DNA of 46,765 nucleotides from Flavobacteriales bacterium (GCA_947456965.1 CANGTU010000026.1:1-46765), one strand, 5' to 3'; counted from the first letter of the stretch, positions 8,874 through 17,863 are shown. A program made the numbers and translations. The notes: a model not told the origin generated them from the sequence alone.

Positions 8874-11800
8874 TTAGTTACATACCTGACCGAATGCAGC
8901 GATGAAGATGATCAAGTCACCCACACCCACGATACCATCTTCGTTGATATCCGCCGGGCAAGGGTTAGACGCCTCAATGAGGCAACTTCCATCATCAATC
9001 AAAGCAGCCGGATCGTAGTTGGTCGCTTCCGGATACGTGCAGCCCTGACAACTGGTGTATTCACACAGAGTGCAATCACTGATACCTGCGTTCGGGTCGT
9101 AGTTGCAAGCGAATGGTTCGGGGCAACCGGGATTGCAGACTCCATCTCCCACGGTGAACTGAACACCTTCAAACTCGGGAGCACCTCCGTTCACGATCCC
9201 GTTCACGCCGATAAGGGTCCAGTCCACTTCTGCAGGCCATACACCGGCTGAAACGGTGACGCTGTAGCAGCCATCCTCAAGGCAGAAAGGCGCCAGACCA
9301 AATACTCCTTCGTTCAAGGTTGCTGTACCTGCCACAGTTCCTGTAGCGAGATTGGTGATAGTAGCTACCGCACCATTCCATCCATCGCCAAATTCATCGT
9401 TCATCAGCAGAGTCACACAATTGTCGAAACAGCACAGGTTATTTGCCGGGATTGTTGCATCCGGGTTGAAGTTACATGCCGTTACATCCGTGCAGCCAGC
9501 ACATGTGACGTACTCGCATGTACCATCATCAGTAGCTGCGTTCGGGTCAAAGTTGCAGGCGCCGGGATCGGTACATCCGCAAGTTCCGGGACCCACAGTG
9601 AAATCTATCGACTCGTCTGCTCCTGAGGCGAGGACTGTTCCACCATCATCCATCAAATTCCAGGTGATTTCCGTGTCCCATACACCACCGCCTACCGTGA
9701 TGGTGTAACAGCCAATCGGGAGACAGATCATGTCAAAACCAAAGTCAGGACCAATGTTGTTATCCAGATCAGAAGAGCACTGCGCATCGTCGAGTGAGCC
9801 AGTGGTCACCATGTTTCCATCAAGGTCTTCAATGGTATAGTCAGCACCATTCCATCCATCACCGAAGGAGTCATCCATATTGAGCATCAGGGTGAATTCA
9901 CCGAGGGCGCAACCCACGCAAGAGAAGAACTCACAGGTTGGAGTAGAGATGTTCGCGCTGGGGTTGTAGTTACATGCACAAGGATCTGTGCAACCCTGCA
10001 CGAGTGGCGCGCACTCGTAGTCGATTGTAAACGCCCCATCGAAGAGATCGTCAACACCATCATTATTCACGTCAAGAGCATCCGTGGTGATGTAGACATA
10101 ATAGGTCAATCCTGGAGTCGAAGTAAAGACTACTGAGGCATCGTCAGCTTCAAAGAATCCACAGCCCTCATCTGTTCCATCATTATCCTCGCCGATCACG
10201 CAAGTAAACGGACCTGCACAACCACCTGTAGATGAGACCACTTCGATACGCGTATCCGTTACTGATCCGCAAGTGCTGAGTGTATGAACCTGACCATCAC
10301 CGGCGATTGTGTACCATACACCACTCGGATCGGTAGCAGAAATACCGCACGCAGCAGGAGCGCCTGTTGCACTGGCCAAACCAGTTGATCCTATGATAGT
10401 TGTGTTGCATGTCAGGGGGATTGCATTACCACACAAATCATTGGCCGGAGGATTAGAATAGGAGCACGATCCATCGTCCTGATTCGCGAGGGGATCATAG
10501 TTATCCGCTGCTGCGTCTGTGCAGCCGAGGTTCACAAAAGCCGTTGTCAGTGAAGCGGTACCGCAGTTAGCTGGATCCGTGGTATAGACCAGGAAGTAGT
10601 AATCTGTATTCTGTTGGATGGGAATACCCGCTTCAGACAGACTACCGGCGCAGACATCAGCTACGGTGGGGCATTGCGCGATGGGGGTGAGTGCTCCGCA
10701 GGGCCCTTGGTAGATAATCATACCTACGTTCGTTCCGTCGTTCGGATCGAGGCCCGGACCGTTTCCATTGGCCAGCAGGAACTCGAATGAGTCAGCAGAA
10801 CCGCTGTTCGTCGTGAACCATACACCGTAGCCCGAGATAAATGCGCTAAGGGTTTGATCCTGAGCAGCGCAGCACAGGTTTACAGGCGTAGCGATACCAT
10901 TGGGCTGCGGCAATGCCGATGAGCACACATCATTGATGATGACAGTATCGCAATCCTGACACTCCACTGTGAGTATGAAATCCAGGCCCACGCCGAGGCC
11001 GCTTTCTGAAACGAGGATATAATAGGATACCCCTGCTACAGAGCTAAAGGCGACCGTGGATTTGAAGAACTGGCAGTTGGGGTCATCATCGTTGGCTGCA
11101 ACGCAGGTAAGGCTTCCACATGAGCCCGAATAAACGTGCAGTTGCGTGTCTGTGAATGTTCCATTAGGAGAGGAGGCGCAGGTGCTTACGATAATCTGGT
11201 CGCCCGTACCGATAAGCCGATACCATACACCCGGGGCTGTTACTCCAAAACCCAGGCAATCAGGAGAGCTGCTTTCAAGTGAGGAATTGTTAGTCGTGCC
11301 CGTGACCGATACACCGCATCCTATGTCGATTGCACCAGAGCATTCATCATTCGCAACGGGGCACTGACACGATCCATCATCCACATCTGCAAAAGGATTG
11401 TAATTGAAGCATTCCGGCTGCGTACATCCAAGGATGTTACAGCCCGTAGCACCTCCCCATGAAATTCCGATGGGGCCGTTAGGGGCTGCGTCAGGAGCGG
11501 ATGCTGACAGGAGGATATTACCCGAGAGATCTGCGATATTCCACCCCACCTCTCCGGGCCATGCGCCGGCGGTGATGGTGAGGTTGTAGCAACCCGGGTT
11601 CAGGCAGATGGTATTCGAACCGGCAGTCCCGGCGCCCAGCGTACCCGTAGCAATGACGGTACCACCCAGATTGGTGATAAAATAGCTTGCGCCATTCCAC
11701 CCATCGCCGAACGTATCAAACATATTGAATACCATGGCCGATTGACCTGGTGCGCAGAATACGCAGGAACCATTATCCTGAGTAGCGTTTGGATTGTAGT

Positions 11801-12419
11801 TCAAGGCAGTCGGGTTCGTGCAGCCTGGAATGATGTTGGCAAAGGTGATCGACCAGCCGCCTGTGATGCTACCCTGGTCACCGCCGGTATCATCCACAAC
11901 CCGAAGACTCCAGACACCATTGGCGTTATCCCCTCCGAATACGGAGGCAAAAGTGGCCGCTCCAGTGGGGGCAGAAGCCGCATAGGGACCGCCTGGAACA
12001 TTGTCAACACCCTGAGGGAAGTCCGAAGGCCTGTAGGTCCCGGTAGGATTCAAGGCGTTATTCACGAAGCCAGCCGAAGCGTAGTCAGCGATAGTGTAGT
12101 TCGCATTCACCACGTCCGCCAGATTTCCGCAGTCAGACATAATGGAGAGAGCGTCTCCGTTGGGAGCTACAAGAACCACGTCAATATCATCCGGCCATGT
12201 GTGTGTGACACCGGTGAGGGTAACGGCCACGGATACGATAGAAGTGGGCCCACCAGTGACGGTAATGTTTGATGGATATGGCGTTGCGTTACCCACGGTT
12301 GGAATTACAATCGCGTTCGGATTAGTGAAGGTCTGGCCATAAGAGACCGCTGACCAGCAACATCCCAGCAGCACGAGAACTGCAGAACAGATCGAAAGTG
12401 CAGTAGACTTTTTGATCAT
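8874..12419 (-). CDS. Large modular secreted protein: P-domain, cysteine-rich repeats, dockerin-like C-terminus
   Basis: This 1181-residue protein begins with a signal peptide (about 1-29). A proprotein-convertase P-domain (about 35-195) follows, with THTWPDDIDVVLVAPNG and a GVWSLRVVDD motif. The rest alternates three module types. There are eight short cysteine repeats of the form GCT-x-P-x-A-x-NY-x-P-x-A-x4-DDGSC. There are three domains built around FGDGWNGA. There are three domains starting ND-x-C-x-x-A with a GVWY stretch and a 'STCG' turn, like pre-peptidase C-terminal folds. The last 28 residues contain DINEDGIVGVGDLIIF-x-x-AFG, a single calcium-binding dockerin-like motif. No T9SS type A tail and no enzyme domain are seen. 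It is probably a secreted adhesive or structural protein; export route and ligand are unknown. Confidence 0.9.
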   Translation of the reverse strand: MIKKSTALSICSAVLVLLGCCWSAVSYGQTFTNPNAIVIPTVGNATPYPSNITVTGGPTSIVSVAVTLTGVTHTWPDDIDVVLVAPNGDALSIMSDCGNLADVVNANYTIADYASAGFVNNALNPTGTYRPSDFPQGVDNVPGGPYAASAPTGAATFASVFGGDNANGVWSLRVVDDTGGDQGSITGGWSITFANIIPGCTNPTALNYNPNATQDNGSCVFCAPGQSAMVFNMFDTFGDGWNGASYFITNLGGTVIATGTLGAGTAGSNTICLNPGCYNLTITAGAWPGEVGWNIADLSGNILLSASAPDAAPNGPIGISWGGATGCNILGCTQPECFNYNPFADVDDGSCQCPVANDECSGAIDIGCGVSVTGTTNNSSLESSSPDCLGFGVTAPGVWYRLIGTGDQIIVSTCASSPNGTFTDTQLHVYSGSCGSLTCVAANDDDPNCQFFKSTVAFSSVAGVSYYILVSESGLGVGLDFILTVECQDCDTVIINDVCSSALPQPNGIATPVNLCCAAQDQTLSAFISGYGVWFTTNSGSADSFEFLLANGNGPGLDPNDGTNVGMIIYQGPCGALTPIAQCPTVADVCAGSLSEAGIPIQQNTDYYFLVYTTDPANCGTASLTTAFVNLGCTDAAADNYDPLANQDDGSCSYSNPPANDLCGNAIPLTCNTTIIGSTGLASATGAPAACGISATDPSGVWYTIAGDGQVHTLSTCGSVTDTRIEVVSSTGGCAGPFTCVIGEDNDGTDEGCGFFEADDASVVFTSTPGLTYYVYITTDALDVNNDGVDDLFDGAFTIDYECAPLVQGCTDPCACNYNPSANISTPTCEFFSCVGCALGEFTLMLNMDDSFGDGWNGADYTIEDLDGNMVTTGSLDDAQCSSDLDNNIGPDFGFDMICLPIGCYTITVGGGVWDTEITWNLMDDGGTVLASGADESIDFTVGPGTCGCTDPGACNFDPNAATDDGTCEYVTCAGCTDVTACNFNPDATIPANNLCCFDNCVTLLMNDEFGDGWNGAVATITNLATGTVAGTATLNEGVFGLAPFCLEDGCYSVTVSAGVWPAEVDWTLIGVNGIVNGGAPEFEGVQFTVGDGVCNPGCPEPFACNYDPNAGISDCTLCEYTSCQGCTYPEATNYDPAALIDDGSCLIEASNPCPADINEDGIVGVGDLIIFIAAFGQVCN

Positions 12420-12668
12420 GAGAATTGATTTTGGTTTTGGTTACGAAACAGGTTGATTGTGGAGCGATCCACAACGACTACTCTGAAGCTTGTCAATGTT
12501 AGCAAGACAGACCGGTTTTCTGCCCTGATCTGCACACTATCCTACCAACGTACTCAGAGAAATCAAGTGCAAATTAACTCCAGACTACCCGACTGAACAA
12601 GCTAACGGAAATTTTTTCCTCCTTTCACCTGCGTTTGCTCATTGGCAGACCTACGCATGTATTGAAAT

Positions 12669-13136
12669 TCACCCACCCCAGGCCTGCTGGTGCCAGCTCG
12701 CCGAAAATGGAGTAATCCACGCGGCCTTCCACTCCCCAACTGTTCTAACCAGATTGTTGAATACCAACGTATTGGACGTGACTTTCTCCGCTTTTCTCAA
12801 CGCCCAGAAGGCTGACATCTGGGCTGATTGGATGCCCTCATCTCCCAAATAGTAGATAGTAAGTCGGTCCAGAAAATCGGTGCCGATGCGCTTGCCAATT
12901 TCATGAACAGCCCGAGCGATTTTATCGATTCCACAGCCACTCACAGCGGCCTTTTGCTCATCTGCTGCGATGATGATAAATCGGTTATGCTCCACCGAAA
13001 CGCCAGCCTCCATCCGCGCACCATGGCTAGTCCAATCTGACATAAAATCATCCATAAGCAACTGGACAAGAGCAACTTCATCATCATTGAGCGGACGTGG
13101 AGACTGGTAAATCCACACCCGGGCATGATCGGGCAT
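12669..13136 (-). CDS. Conserved Bacteroidota protein of unknown function (often labelled 'ABC transporter ATPase')
   Basis: The product is 155 residues with no signal peptide or membrane segment. It begins MPDHARVWIYQSPRPL, the start typical of a small Bacteroidota family that databases often call 'ABC transporter ATPase'. There is no Walker A, signature or Walker B motif, so that label should not be trusted. Visible features are a FIIIAADE strand, a region rich in charged residues and a C-terminal Trp-rich segment (GEWKAAW). The ATG at 13136 lies one base after the stop of the upstream exosortase partner, so the gene is the last of a tight operon. Whether it works with the exosortase or simply rides in the operon is unknown. 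Confidence 0.82.
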   Translation of the reverse strand: MPDHARVWIYQSPRPLNDDEVALVQLLMDDFMSDWTSHGARMEAGVSVEHNRFIIIAADEQKAAVSGCGIDKIARAVHEIGKRIGTDFLDRLTIYYLGDEGIQSAQMSAFWALRKAEKVTSNTLVFNNLVRTVGEWKAAWITPFSASWHQQAWGG

Positions 13137-13137
13137 G

Positions 13138-13698
13138 CTATGCAGATGCTTCCTTCGGTCGATCATCGTTTCCATAGTGTCGGTAAAGGTACCATGCCGG
13201 GAGCATGATGACGGCCGGCACCATGGACTGCAGTGCGCCGGTGAGCTTTCGGCTGATCACGTACCAGGGCCCGGCAGGGTCGAGTAGTTGTCCGAGCACG
13301 TATACTGCAAAGGAAATTGAAAAGACAACCATGTAGCCGAGCTGCAGTGCGCGCAGAACTGATCGGTTGCCGGTGAGCATCATAAGCAGCCGGGAGTTGA
13401 TGATCAGAAATACCAGAACGAAAAGCAGCGTCAGGCCCCATTTCATCCCCACCAATTCCTGACGCTCTAACCGGTAGATCCACGAAATTGGTTGATGACT
13501 ATGATAATAGTCCAGCGGAGAAAGCACCCGCTGCGCATCCATGGCCTCTTCCCGGGCCTTGGGTGGCAGCTCGAAATATCCAGGAACATGGACCGATTGA
13601 TCGAGAACGAAGTTGACGCTGACCTTGAGATTCTCCTGAAGGAAACCAGCGGCGAAACCGAAGATCAGCCAGAAAGCGATGCGCAGGCCTGTTCTCAT
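13138..13698 (-). CDS. Exosortase-associated membrane protein (XrtX/XrtF-partner-like)
   Basis: This 186-residue protein has a first membrane helix at about 6-22, a periplasmic-sized loop with PLDYYHSHQPI near residues 62-72, and three further hydrophobic segments (WGLTLLFVLVFLII, LGYMVVFSISFAVYVLG, MVPAVIMLPAWYLY). Its ATG shares a base with the exosortase stop (TGATG), so the two are translationally coupled. Bacteroidota exosortases (XrtF, XrtX) are known to travel with a small polytopic partner, and size, topology and position fit that role. The exact partner family is my inference from memory; an HMM search would settle it. A longer 5' reading frame overlapping the exosortase is less likely. 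Confidence 0.75.
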   Translation of the reverse strand: MRTGLRIAFWLIFGFAAGFLQENLKVSVNFVLDQSVHVPGYFELPPKAREEAMDAQRVLSPLDYYHSHQPISWIYRLERQELVGMKWGLTLLFVLVFLIINSRLLMMLTGNRSVLRALQLGYMVVFSISFAVYVLGQLLDPAGPWYVISRKLTGALQSMVPAVIMLPAWYLYRHYGNDDRPKEASA

Positions 13699-14231
13699 CA
13701 CTCTGGTTGGCTTGGTCTCACAGAGATGGGCGCGAATCGCTTCACCCATATCCACCAGAGCATCAGCACTACAGCGTAGACCAGGATAGTGAATGTGTAA
13801 TCGTGATTGAACGAGAGCCATTCACGCCTCCATGAAATAATGATGGTGAGCCCCACAATGCGCAGGATGTTCAAACCATGAATCAGCAGGATTCCGGCAG
13901 GGATGAACCAGAGCCTATGTCTCCATGGGCCGGGATAAGCAATCACAAATACCGCGAAAAGAGCGAAAAGTACCAGACCATCGCAAGGCGCTCCGATCAT
14001 AACGCCGGGCGCACCCTCGATGCCTACTCTGTTATGGTAACCCACAAAACCGAAGTCCGTGGTGCGGAAACCCAGGAAATTCAGGATCAGATCAGCGCCA
14101 GAGGACAACTGATGAATGATCCACTCATCGAGGAGCGAGTGGTCTTTCAGGTATCCTTCATAAACACCATACCACACACAGAACAGTGCAGTACCAAGAA
14201 TGAGGAAACGATAAAAAGGATTGGATAACAC
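13698..14231 (-). CDS. Exosortase/archaeosortase family transpeptidase
   Basis: A polytopic membrane protein of 177 residues carries the exosortase catalytic triad: Cys83 in GAPCDGL, Arg124 in GLNILRIVGL and His143 in SFNHDYTF, each at the edge of a hydrophobic helix. Exosortases cut C-terminal sorting signals at the inner membrane and transfer the protein to another acceptor. The start is uncertain: no ATG exists in frame, and I chose GTG 14231, 11 bases after the stop of the PID-CTERM gene; a TTG at 14300 would overlap that gene. The stop is coupled (TGATG) to the partner membrane protein. The subtype (XrtX or XrtF) cannot be fixed by eye. Confidence 0.88.
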   Translation of the reverse strand: MLSNPFYRFLILGTALFCVWYGVYEGYLKDHSLLDEWIIHQLSSGADLILNFLGFRTTDFGFVGYHNRVGIEGAPGVMIGAPCDGLVLFALFAVFVIAYPGPWRHRLWFIPAGILLIHGLNILRIVGLTIIISWRREWLSFNHDYTFTILVYAVVLMLWWIWVKRFAPISVRPSQPE

Positions 14232-14241
14232 CTCCGCTGGG

Positions 14242-14460
14242 CTACTTCTTCCTGGCTGCGTCGTATGCCTTTTTTCCGCCAAGTGCCAGACCTGCAGCAA
14301 TGAGCAGGCTCACTCCGCCATCTATAGGAATACATGGATCCCCCAGCGGCGGTCCGCAGGGAGGGGCTCCACCTCCGGGGGGATCCGGGGGCCCGGGAGG
14401 CTGAGGATAAGCTATCAGAGACAGCACGAGGAAGACGGACAAAATGAAGAGCCTTTTCAT
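14242..14460 (-). CDS. PID-CTERM protein-sorting-signal protein, small exosortase substrate
   Basis: This 72-residue protein has an N-terminal signal peptide (about 1-19, ending AYPQ). A Pro/Gly-rich linker (PPGPPDPPGGG) and a tripartite C-terminal sorting signal follow: P45-I46-D47-G-G, a hydrophobic helix (about 50-62) and the basic tail KKAYDAARKK. That is the PID-CTERM architecture, recognised as an exosortase-type sorting signal in Bacteroidota. The mature part would be only about 25-30 residues of linker, so it may be a tag-bearing peptide rather than a folded enzyme. It is the first gene of the exosortase operon, 10 bases before the exosortase GTG. Its own promoter box lies 22 bases upstream. 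Confidence 0.88.
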   Translation of the reverse strand: MKRLFILSVFLVLSLIAYPQPPGPPDPPGGGAPPCGPPLGDPCIPIDGGVSLLIAAGLALGGKKAYDAARKK

Positions 14461-14482
14461 GGGAATATTCAGATCAGGTGCA

Positions 14483-14490
14483 CAAATGTA
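14483..14490 (-). promoter_or_regulatory. -7-like promoter box TACATTTG before the PID-CTERM/exosortase operon
   Basis: A full TAnnTTTG match on the minus strand ends 22 bases before the PID-CTERM ATG at 14460. No clear -33 TTG was found. It would drive the four-gene exosortase operon. Confidence 0.45.
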
Positions 14491-14734
14491 AGCATTGCCG
14501 GTTCATTTCTGAGCAGTCCATGCTCTGGGGTTCAAATAATGCAGCCGGCGCCGGATGTGAACTTCCATGCAGCAATGAAGGCCCACGGCCATGTGCCGCC
14601 AGGCACCAAAAAGAGCTCATGGCCGCTGGGAGCAACCCCAGGTATTCAGAGGCACCCTGAATCGGAATATAAACCAGACCGTCCAATCCAGATCGAAAGG
14701 AGGTGATGCTCCCCGATGGCCCTTGCCATTGCTC

Positions 14735-14742
14735 TATATTTG
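14735..14742 (+). promoter_or_regulatory. -7-like promoter box TATATTTG before the wzc-like gene
   Basis: A full TAnnTTTG match lies 19 bases before the ATG at 14762. It would drive the polysaccharide operon. No -33 TTG sits at the usual distance. Confidence 0.45.
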
Positions 14743-14761
14743 CCCTTTCAGAAGTTAAGGG

Positions 14762-17206
14762 ATGGCCGAACAACGGACGAATTTCATTGATGCAGATGAC
14801 CTGAGGCCTGTCCTTAAGTTCATTGCAAAGAGTTGGCATCTCATTGTATTATGCTGCCTGGTTGCCTTTACCATTGCTTATTTCTACACCCACAGGCTTC
14901 AGGAAATATACGCTGCCCGTACCGAAATTCTGCTCAAGTCCGAGGAAACGTACGATTATCAGAACAAGATTTACAGCGACATTGGTTACTACTCCCTCTT
15001 TCAGGATGTCACTAACCAGCAGCGGGTTCTTACCTCGTATGACCTGATCAAGCGCGTGCTGACGAAGATTGATTTCTCCATCAGCTATTACCTCGTGGGC
15101 CGGATCAAAACCAGTCAGGTTGATCACTTTGACGCCATTTCGGTTCAGTGTGACTGGCGGAGGATGAATGTCAAACTGCACAACAAACCCATCTTCATCA
15201 AAGTCATTGATCTCGATAAGTGCTTGATTACTTATGACCTGGAGGGAATCCAATACAACAGGGAGTTGCAATTCGGCAAACGGTATGAGGATGGCAATTT
15301 CGTCATACAGGTAAATCTGTCACCTTGGGTTGACGGGCCCGGGTTGAATATCATTCAAGAGCAAACCTTCATGATCCAGGTTCATCCCGAATCGTGGCTC
15401 ATTCAAAAGTTTACAGATAATCTTCAGGTTACCAATGTAGAGTACACCAGTATTCTCTCCATCACCTGCAAGGATGAACTCGCTACCCGAGCCACTCGAT
15501 TTCTGGATTCACTGGCTCAGGTTTACATTGATTTCACGCTGGAAAATCAATTTACCATCAACGAGAATACCCAACGCTACATTGATCTGCAGCTGGATGA
15601 GTTGGTGCGCGTTATTGACTCTCTGGAGCGCAGCATGGAGATATTCAAGGACTCACGAAAAATCCTCGATCTCAACCGGGAGCAGTCTGCAGCCTTTGAT
15701 GCCCTGACCGATGCTGAGGCCCAGAAGCGTCAGCTTGAACTGAAAATCCAGTCAATCGACGCTTTGGAAGAGTTTCTGACCCGTGAGCGCGACAATGCCG
15801 TGATTCCGCCGATGAGTTATATCGGGGTAGATGAAACAGCCCTCCGCGATCAGATAACAGCCATTTTCGACCTGCGGCAGCGGAAAGCCAATCTGTCCGT
15901 GGACCTCAAGGATGCGGATGTGCGGATCCAGCGAATAGAGAGTGAGATCAACACCATACGGTCCAGTATTTACAAATACACAGCCGATACTAAGGAATCC
16001 GTCCGCAAGCGTATTACTGATCTGAATAAGCAAATCCGCGAACTGGAGGGCATACTGAGCACGATACCCAAGTCAGAGCGCGACCTCCTGAGCATTGAGC
16101 GCAAGCTCAATGTGAACGAGCAGCTGTTCACCTTCTTGCTGGAAAAGAAGGCCAATACCGCCATTGCCAAAGCTGCGATTATCCCGCAGACCAGCGTGAT
16201 CGAATCAGCGCGCTCGCTTGGTGTCGTCGGACCTAACAAAAAAGGCATCATTTATTATGCGCTTGGTATCGGGCTTCTTGTTTCCTTGGTCATCGGAGTG
16301 CTTCGGATGGTATTTCTGGAGCGGATTGAAAATATCCGTGAGCTCAAATCCATTACCAAGCTTGCAGTATTGGGCGGGGTTCCCAATTATCCTGACAGTG
16401 ATCTGCACCCGATTGCACTGGTAGATAGCCCTCGGGGCAATGTCAGTGAAGCCTTCCGCGCCCTGCGCACGAATTTGCAGTATATGCTGCCCCACAATGA
16501 GTCCAATCTCATTCTCATCACTTCACTCCACCCCGGGGAAGGTAAAACCTTTGTATCCTCCAATCTGGCTGCTGTGCTGGCCAAGGCTTCCAAGCGCGTG
16601 CTCATTCTTGACTTTGACTTGCACAAGCCCAAGGTTCACAAGATTTTCGGATTTGAGAATGTATCAGGGGTTTCATCTTACCTCATCGGACGATCTGACT
16701 ACCGCGATTCCATCCTTCCCACTCAGGTGCAAAATCTGGATGTACTTACCGCTGGTCCTGTTCCACCGAATGCGTCTGAACTTATCCTCAACAACCGTGT
16801 TGACCAGCTTCTTCGGGAAACCAGTGAGACCTATGATTATGTCATCGTGGATACTCCACCAGTCATGCTCATCAGTGACTCCATTGTGCTGCTATCCAAG
16901 GTGAGAACAGGAATCTTCGTGATGAATACAGAAAAGGCCACCAAGGCGGGTATTCGTCATCTCGAAGATGTGCTCAACCAGAATAATCTCAAGAATAACA
17001 GTCTCCTTTTGAATAATATCAAGACCAACCGCTGGCGCTATTACTATGGTAAGTATCTGTACAGGTATGGATATGGATATGGTTATGGCTACAGTTATGG
17101 CTATGGCTATGGAGGAGGCTCCAGCTACGGAGGTTATGGATATGGCTATGGAGAAACGGAGAAGAAAGGCAAGAAGGGTCGGAACAAGAAGAAGAGTGAG
17201 TCCTGA
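14762..17206 (+). CDS. Wzc-like polysaccharide co-polymerase and tyrosine autokinase
   Basis: This 814-residue inner-membrane protein controls chain length and export of surface polysaccharide through cycles of tyrosine autophosphorylation. A Wzz-type periplasmic domain lies between membrane helices at about 25-42 and about 500-520, with long coiled-coil-like stretches. The cytoplasmic BY-kinase domain has Walker A PGEGKT (Lys595), Walker A' LDFDLHKP (Asp617, Asp619) and Walker B VIVDTPP (Asp697). The tail from about residue 757 is an exceptionally long tyrosine cluster of Tyr-Gly repeats with 17 tyrosines, then a Lys/Gly end. It heads an operon of glycan genes. No Wza exporter or Wzb phosphatase lies in the window. 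Confidence 0.95.
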   Translation: MAEQRTNFIDADDLRPVLKFIAKSWHLIVLCCLVAFTIAYFYTHRLQEIYAARTEILLKSEETYDYQNKIYSDIGYYSLFQDVTNQQRVLTSYDLIKRVLTKIDFSISYYLVGRIKTSQVDHFDAISVQCDWRRMNVKLHNKPIFIKVIDLDKCLITYDLEGIQYNRELQFGKRYEDGNFVIQVNLSPWVDGPGLNIIQEQTFMIQVHPESWLIQKFTDNLQVTNVEYTSILSITCKDELATRATRFLDSLAQVYIDFTLENQFTINENTQRYIDLQLDELVRVIDSLERSMEIFKDSRKILDLNREQSAAFDALTDAEAQKRQLELKIQSIDALEEFLTRERDNAVIPPMSYIGVDETALRDQITAIFDLRQRKANLSVDLKDADVRIQRIESEINTIRSSIYKYTADTKESVRKRITDLNKQIRELEGILSTIPKSERDLLSIERKLNVNEQLFTFLLEKKANTAIAKAAIIPQTSVIESARSLGVVGPNKKGIIYYALGIGLLVSLVIGVLRMVFLERIENIRELKSITKLAVLGGVPNYPDSDLHPIALVDSPRGNVSEAFRALRTNLQYMLPHNESNLILITSLHPGEGKTFVSSNLAAVLAKASKRVLILDFDLHKPKVHKIFGFENVSGVSSYLIGRSDYRDSILPTQVQNLDVLTAGPVPPNASELILNNRVDQLLRETSETYDYVIVDTPPVMLISDSIVLLSKVRTGIFVMNTEKATKAGIRHLEDVLNQNNLKNNSLLLNNIKTNRWRYYYGKYLYRYGYGYGYGYSYGYGYGGGSSYGGYGYGYGETEKKGKKGRNKKKSES

Positions 17207-17224
17207 GGCACGAATAACGAACTG

Positions 17225-17863
17225 ATGGTTTCCCTGATCATCACCACATATAATTACGCTCACTACCTCGAGCGCGCCATCCGAAGTGCGATGGAACAAA
17301 GCCTTGATCGGCGGAAGTTTGAGATTATTGTGGTGGACGATGCCAGTACCGACCATACGCGTGAGGTTCTGGATAACTACACCGATGATGTGCGTGCATT
17401 TCGCATGGAGAATAACTTAGGACTATCCGGTGCCCGAAACTTCGGTATCAAAAAAGCGAAAGGTCAGTTTGTCCTTTTTCTGGATGCAGATGATTACATT
17501 CACCGGGATTTGCTCTACGTGCAAAAACTCTTTCTCGAGGAGAACAACTCCATTGACGCTGTTTCCACAGATTACTGGCTTGTTGATGAAAAGGGAGCGC
17601 ATATCCGGCATGTTGATGCCCTGAACCAACCGATTGCTTGTGGCATCATGTTCCGCAAGGACTACCTCTACCAGATCGGTTTGTATGATGAGGCGTTTCG
17701 CGCCCGTGAAGAAGAAGATCTCCGCATTCGCTGGAGCAGTAAATACAACATTCATAATCTCCCCATCCCATTGTACCGCTACCGGATGCATGATGCCAAT
17801 CTGACCAAGAATGAGGAGACGATGCGGATGTACTCACAGTTACTCAATACCAAGCATAAATGA
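17225..17863 (+). CDS. Glycosyltransferase family 2
   Basis: The 212-residue product has a GT-A fold start SLIITTYNYAHYL, the nucleotide-binding VVDDASTDHT and the metal-binding LDADD (about 80-84). Those are the signatures of inverting GT2 enzymes that add a sugar from a nucleotide donor. It is short for the family (usually 250-350) and ends soon after an RYRMHDANLTKN motif, so the acceptor-binding C-terminus is minimal. It has no membrane helix. Its stop overlaps the acetyltransferase start as ATGA. The donor and acceptor are unknown; its place between the Wzc-like kinase and sugar-activation genes points to glycan assembly. Confidence 0.92.
   Translation: MVSLIITTYNYAHYLERAIRSAMEQSLDRRKFEIIVVDDASTDHTREVLDNYTDDVRAFRMENNLGLSGARNFGIKKAKGQFVLFLDADDYIHRDLLYVQKLFLEENNSIDAVSTDYWLVDEKGAHIRHVDALNQPIACGIMFRKDYLYQIGLYDEAFRAREEEDLRIRWSSKYNIHNLPIPLYRYRMHDANLTKNEETMRMYSQLLNTKHK

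Larger units (their letters stand above)
14461..14761. other. Divergent intergenic region between the exosortase operon and the polysaccharide operon
   Basis: These 301 bases separate the minus-strand PID-CTERM gene from the plus-strand wzc-like gene. It holds two divergent -7-like boxes (14483-14490 minus and 14735-14742 plus). It also contains GAAAGGAGGTGAT at 14695-14707, an unusually complete match to the 16S 3'-end complement. Open frames here have no support as genes. No hairpin terminator or operator palindrome was seen. Confidence 0.6.

Noticed and set aside
17066-17155. Hexamer repeats as a tandem-repeat locus separate from the gene
   Set aside because: They are in frame and encode the Tyr-Gly tail of the kinase, so they are reported there.
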